Positions 8,847-11,598 of a DNA stretch of 11,598 nucleotides are shown piece after piece. A program made the translations under genes and the position numbers. The notes below the pieces were generated by a model, which ran no database searches, was not told the origin of the DNA, and was given only the letters and a program-made list of their open reading frames with translations. The number at the start of each line of letters is the position of its first letter. Within the stretch, counting starts at the first letter, position 1. This stretch comes from an uncultured Clostridia bacterium (lineage in GTDB: Bacteria; Bacillota_A; Clostridia; Oscillospirales; Oscillospiraceae): positions 1 to 11,598 of the forward strand of contig CAMKAP010000044.1 of assembly GCA_946410505.1 (NCBI GenBank), given 5' to 3'.

Positions 8847-8894
8847 ATTTCAGTCTCCTTTCATCTAAGGCTCCCCTGTACAAGGGAGGCGGTG
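8847..8894 (-). promoter_or_regulatory. gdpP-rplI spacer: hairpin and four-codon leader frame
   Basis: Read leftward, CTCCCTT-GTAC-AGGGGAG forms a 7-bp hairpin (8888-8871) with one G-U pair. It pairs better as minus-strand RNA than on the other strand, where that pair is C-A. Its 3' arm, AGGGGAG, is itself Shine-Dalgarno-like and lies 6 bases before an ATG (8864) that opens a four-codon frame (MKGD, stop 8852-8850). The rplI ribosome site lies inside this frame and the rplI ATG follows the stop by 3 bases. There is no U-tract, so it is not a terminator. A role in rplI expression is only a guess. Confidence 0.35.
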
Positions 8895-10886
8895 TTACCC
8901 AAAATATTCGTCGATGACGGCGTAAACGCTCTTGACTGCCTCTTCCAGCTCTGTGTCCTTGAGCTGTGCGGCCGCCGCGCTGCGGTTGCCGCCGCCGCCC
9001 AGCTTCTCCATCAGGATCTGCACATTCACTTCACCGATGGAGCGGGCGGAGATGTTGACGTTGCCCTTGCCGTCGGGCGAGATCACCACGGAGGCGTCCA
9101 CCCCCGAGATGTTCAGCAGTTCGTCAGCGGCCTTGGCCGCGACCACACGGTTTTGCGGCTCGTCCGGTGCGGCGATGGCCACCTTCCCGTGAAGCGTTGC
9201 CTGCTGCAGAATCTTGTATCGGGCCACAGTGTCGTCCATGCCGGACTGGAAGAGCTTTTTGACCTCTGCGGTGTCGGCTCCGGCGCGGCGCAGGTAGGCG
9301 GCCGCGTCAAAGGTGCGCTCACCGGTGCGGATGGAAAAGCTCTTGGTGTCCAGCACCATGCCCGCGAGCATGGCTTCCGCCTCGCAGCGGAGCATATCGC
9401 TCAGCTCCGTGACCTCCTGCAGGATCTCCGTGACCAGCTCGCAGGCGGAGGAGGCGTAAGGCTCGATAAAGCCCAGGGCCGCATTATGAATATAAGTCGC
9501 GGCAACGCGGTGGTGATCGATCACGGCGACGCGGTTGCACTTTTCCAGCAGCTCCGCGTCCTCGACCTGCTCGGGGCGGTTGGTGTCCACGACCACCAGA
9601 AGGCTGCGCCCGTCGGCGAGCTGCTCGGCCTCCTTGGGGCTGATGAAGACGTTTTTGTAGGCCTCGTCCTTCTGCAGCCGCTCGATCAGACTGTGGCTGG
9701 CATTATGCTCCAGATCGATACAGATCCGGGCCTTTACCTCACACTTTCTGGCCATACAGCAGATACCCACCGCGGCGCCGACAGCGTCAAGGTCCGCAAA
9801 ACGGTGGCCCATGACCAGCACCTGCGAGGAATCGCGCATCAGCTCGGCCAGAGTGTTGGCCATGACACGGGACTTGACCTTGGTGCGTTTCTCCACCTCC
9901 AGCCCGCGCCCGCCGAAGAACTCAAAGCTCAGCCGGTTTTTGACGACGACCTGGTCGCCGCCGCGGGAGAGTGCCAGCTCCGTCGCCTTGTCGGCAAACT
10001 GCAGGCCCTCGCCCAGAGAATCTCCGTCCTCGCCGAAGCCGATGCTGATCGAGGCAATGATCCCGTTGGGGCTCTCGATCTTGTGCATTTCCTCCACGAT
10101 GGAGAAGCGGTCCTGCTTCATGCGCTCCAGGTCCTTCTTCTCAAACACCGCGAGGAAACGGTCCCTGTCATACCGGCGCAGGATCCCGTGATACCCGTCG
10201 CACCACTGGCCCAGCTTCTCCTCCGCCGCGTCGCGCAGTTCGTTGCGCACGCGTTCGGTCTGGTTGCGGCCCAGCTCGTCCAGGTTATCCAGAATGATGA
10301 TGCCGGGCACGGGGCGGCTCTCCTGATACCGGCAGCGGATCTGATCCATCTCCGTCACATCGACCCAGTAGGTGACGCCGGTGAAGGAGTTCTCCCCGCC
10401 CTTGTCATTGCGGATCAGGTTGCCGTGCAATTCGTACTTGCGTCCGCCCACCTCTACCAGGGTGGGATACTGCTCCCGCCCCTCCAGCAGCCATTTGCCG
10501 GAGAAGCCGGGGACCAGGTCGGACATGCGGGTGTCCAGGCGTTTGACGGTGACGCCGAAGATGCTGAAGAACATCTCGTTGCCCCAGACCACGTTGGAGT
10601 CCTCCAGCCGGAAGACCGCCATGGGCAGGGGAAAATTGGTCAGCGTGCTGTTTCTCGCGCCCTCCGCGTCATAGACCAGCGACTCGGTATACTCCTGCAG
10701 CTGTCTGCGCCTGGCGCGGTGGGACAGGATCGAATACACCGTCAGGATCACGAGGACGGCCGCTTCCGCGGCGGCCAGCAGAACCTGCCCCCGGAAAAAA
10801 GTCACGGCAGCAAAAGCCGCCAGGAAAAACAGCAGAATGCCCAGGCCCGGGTCAGACAGGCGATTGCTTTTCGGATCGAAATTCAA
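8895..10886 (-). CDS. gdpP: GdpP-like cyclic-di-AMP phosphodiesterase (DHH/DHHA1)
   Basis: GdpP enzymes hydrolyse c-di-AMP to pApA and so tune potassium balance, wall stress and beta-lactam tolerance in Gram-positive bacteria. The 663-residue protein has the family layout: two membrane segments (about 14-31 and 34-54), a PAS-like sensor (about 85-182) and a degenerate GGDEF domain (about 190-325) in which the GGDEF motif is replaced by YDRDRF (239-244). The DHH domain contains GHRFADLDAVG (360-370), VVVDTNRPE (431-439), IDHH (456-459) and LDTKSF (512-517). A DHHA1 tail contains GGGGNRSAA (630-638). The metal-binding His and Asp residues look intact. TTG at 10886 is chosen because GGGAGG lies 7 bases before it. 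A longer frame from a TTG at 10934 has no ribosome site and would include the leader hairpin. It is first in the operon and precedes rplI and dnaB as in Bacillus. Confidence 0.93.
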   Translation of the reverse strand: MNFDPKSNRLSDPGLGILLFFLAAFAAVTFFRGQVLLAAAEAAVLVILTVYSILSHRARRRQLQEYTESLVYDAEGARNSTLTNFPLPMAVFRLEDSNVVWGNEMFFSIFGVTVKRLDTRMSDLVPGFSGKWLLEGREQYPTLVEVGGRKYELHGNLIRNDKGGENSFTGVTYWVDVTEMDQIRCRYQESRPVPGIIILDNLDELGRNQTERVRNELRDAAEEKLGQWCDGYHGILRRYDRDRFLAVFEKKDLERMKQDRFSIVEEMHKIESPNGIIASISIGFGEDGDSLGEGLQFADKATELALSRGGDQVVVKNRLSFEFFGGRGLEVEKRTKVKSRVMANTLAELMRDSSQVLVMGHRFADLDAVGAAVGICCMARKCEVKARICIDLEHNASHSLIERLQKDEAYKNVFISPKEAEQLADGRSLLVVVDTNRPEQVEDAELLEKCNRVAVIDHHRVAATYIHNAALGFIEPYASSACELVTEILQEVTELSDMLRCEAEAMLAGMVLDTKSFSIRTGERTFDAAAYLRRAGADTAEVKKLFQSGMDDTVARYKILQQATLHGKVAIAAPDEPQNRVVAAKAADELLNISGVDASVVISPDGKGNVNISARSIGEVNVQILMEKLGGGGNRSAAAAQLKDTELEEAVKSVYAVIDEYFG

Positions 10887-10916
10887 ACTCACACCTCCCG
10901 TGTTCGGCAGATATGC

Positions 10917-10940
10917 ATCCTTTGCCGGCGGCAAAGGGAT
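10917..10940 (-). other. Hairpin in the gdpP mRNA leader
   Basis: CCTTTGCC (10919-10926) and GGCAAAGG (10930-10937) form a perfect 8-bp stem with a 3-base loop. Three further pairs (including ATC/GAT-type flanks) are possible past one bulged base. It lies in the middle of the roughly 80-base gdpP leader and about 20 bases upstream of its ribosome site. No U-run follows on the minus strand, so it is not a terminator. It may affect mRNA stability or gdpP translation. Confidence 0.5.
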
Positions 10941-10973
10941 AAAAAGGACGATCAGATACTAATACAATTGTAG

Positions 10974-11002
10974 ATTATACCAAAAGGAGCACAACAGCGC
11001 AA
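10974..11002 (-). promoter_or_regulatory. gdpP: Extended -10 promoter of the gdpP-to-ftsH operon
   Basis: Reading leftward, TTGCGC (11002-10997), 17 bases, then a perfect TATAAT (10979-10974), preceded by TGG, an extended -10 element. The start should be near 10967, giving a leader of about 80 bases before the TTG of gdpP. A perfect 10-bp palindrome, TACAATTGTA (10963-10972), covers the predicted start point and could be a repressor site. No other clear promoter is visible before ftsH, so this one may drive all six genes. Confidence 0.82.
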
Positions 11003-11013
11003 CAAATAATTTC

Positions 11014-11050
11014 TCTTTTCCGGCAGATACTATTCCTGTCACGGAAAAGA
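11014..11050. repeat. 9-bp inverted repeat upstream of the nucleotidyltransferase gene
   Basis: TCTTTTCCG (11014-11022) and CGGAAAAGA (11042-11050) are exact reverse complements 19 bases apart. The space between them contains TACTAT (11028-11033), the only weak -10 candidate for the rightward gene. I see no matching -35. The repeat could be an operator for the rightward gene, or chance. Confidence 0.4.
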
Positions 11051-11078
11051 ATGCGAACAGAGAAAGAGAGGAATCGCT

Positions 11079-11598
11079 TTGAAAGCTGTCATCATGGCAG
11101 GCGGCGAGGGCACGCGGCTCCGGGCCGTTACCGGGCCTCTTCCAAAGCCGCTGGTGCCTCTGCTGGGCAGGCCCGTTATGGAGCATATTCTGCTCCTGCT
11201 GCGACGCCATGGGTATACGGAGGTCTGCGCCGCACTGCGCTACCGATCCGACGAGGTGCGAAACGTCTTCGGAGACGGGCGGCGGCTGGGGCTGCGCATC
11301 GAATACCGCATTGAGGACCGCCCCCTCGGTACCGCGGGGGGCGTGAAAAACTGTGCTGACTTTTACGGGGATGAGGATTTCCTCGTCATCAGCGGCGACG
11401 CCGCCTGCGACTTCGACTTGAAGGCGCTGATGGACCGTCACAGAGAGAGCGGCGCGGCTGTGACCATCGCCCTGTCCCGGCAGGCGGTTCCTCTGCGCTA
11501 CGGGCTGGCCGTCACCGACAGCCGCGGCCGCGTCCGCTCTTTCGTGGAAAAGCCGGAATGGCGCCGGGTGGTGACGGATCTGGTGAACACGGGGATCT
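11079..11598 (+). CDS. Sugar-1-phosphate nucleotidyltransferase, N-terminal part (probable start of a nucleotidyltransferase-phosphomannomutase fusion)
   Basis: The frame is open to the window edge, with 173 complete codons visible. It opens with LKAVIMAGGEGTRL, the nucleotide-binding signature of NTP transferases that make NDP-sugars from sugar-1-phosphates. PKPLVPLLGRPVMEHIL follows, with the conserved Lys of PKP. PLGTAGGVKNC (about 86-96) and VISGDAACDFDL (about 107-118) are the sugar-binding and metal-binding regions; the catalytic Asp is in SGDA. FVEKPEW and the later DLVNTGI resemble the family in which this domain is fused to a phosphomannomutase-like domain. The fusion is a prediction, since the C-terminal half lies outside. 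The start is TTG with AGAGAGGA about 7 bases upstream, and there is no nearby in-frame ATG before codon 6. It is divergent from gdpP and probably feeds cell-surface polysaccharide synthesis. Confidence 0.88.
   Translation, partial: MKAVIMAGGEGTRLRAVTGPLPKPLVPLLGRPVMEHILLLLRRHGYTEVCAALRYRSDEVRNVFGDGRRLGLRIEYRIEDRPLGTAGGVKNCADFYGDEDFLVISGDAACDFDLKALMDRHRESGAAVTIALSRQAVPLRYGLAVTDSRGRVRSFVEKPEWRRVVTDLVNTGI

Noticed and set aside
8869..8890. Terminator between gdpP and rplI
   Set aside because: The stem is only 7 bp with a G-U pair and no U-tract follows. The next bases are ribosome sites and the rplI start.
10917..10940. Riboswitch in the gdpP leader (for example a ydaO-type c-di-AMP sensor)
   Set aside because: The leader is about 80 bases with one simple hairpin, too short and simple for that riboswitch class, and no terminator or ribosome-site-masking stem was seen.
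8343..10973. Plus-strand open frame of 876 codons opposite gdpP, rplI and the start of dnaB
   Set aside because: It lies entirely opposite well-recognised genes, shows no family motif, is rich in His/Gly/Leu as expected from reverse reading of GC-rich codons, and spans several gene borders.
10959..11441. Minus-strand open frame of 160 codons opposite the nucleotidyltransferase
   Set aside because: It runs across the gdpP promoter region and opposite a clear nucleotidyltransferase, with no recognisable motif.

Overview
The window is a dense stretch of a GC-rich bacterial chromosome. Gene content, gene order, strong AGGAGG-type ribosome sites and TTG starts suggest a Gram-positive Clostridia genome. 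The Pro/Glu/Thr-rich surface stalk (TPEP repeats) and the GC-rich codons fit an Oscillospiraceae-like gut lineage, but that placement is inference. No tRNA, rRNA, CRISPR array, transposase or phage gene is visible.

Right side (about 10.9 to 11.6 kb): a divergent regulatory region separates the leftward gdpP operon from a rightward sugar-1-phosphate nucleotidyltransferase gene that runs off the window.

Middle (2.9 to 10.9 kb, minus strand): one long housekeeping operon, gdpP-like (c-di-AMP phosphodiesterase), rplI (L9), dnaB (replicative helicase), tilS (tRNA-Ile lysidine synthetase), hpt (purine salvage) and ftsH (membrane AAA+ protease). It combines the gdpP-rplI-dnaB and tilS-hpt-ftsH blocks known from Firmicutes. 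It has a good sigma-A-type promoter with an extended -10 (TTGCGC-N17-TATAAT), genes overlapping at dnaB/tilS and tilS/hpt, and a strong intrinsic terminator after ftsH. The two larger gaps, gdpP-rplI and hpt-ftsH, carry stem-loops without U-tracts.

Left side (0.1 to 2.9 kb, minus strand): a separate two-gene operon with its own near-consensus promoter (TTGAGC-N17-TATAAT). It encodes a membrane-anchored surface protein with a phosphodiester glycosidase (NAGPA-type) ectodomain and, joined by a TAATG stop/start overlap, a multi-pass relative of the prolipoprotein diacylglyceryl transferase Lgt with an eroded signature and an extra C-terminal membrane region. This pair is the least explained part of the window and the best candidate for an undescribed envelope system. 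The first 124 bases hold three consecutive perfect stem-loops, two of terminator type.

Three of the eight genes (gdpP, ftsH and the nucleotidyltransferase) appear to start with TTG, each with a well-placed ribosome site. No frameshift or broken gene was found. Large plus-strand open frames opposite these genes are composition shadows.
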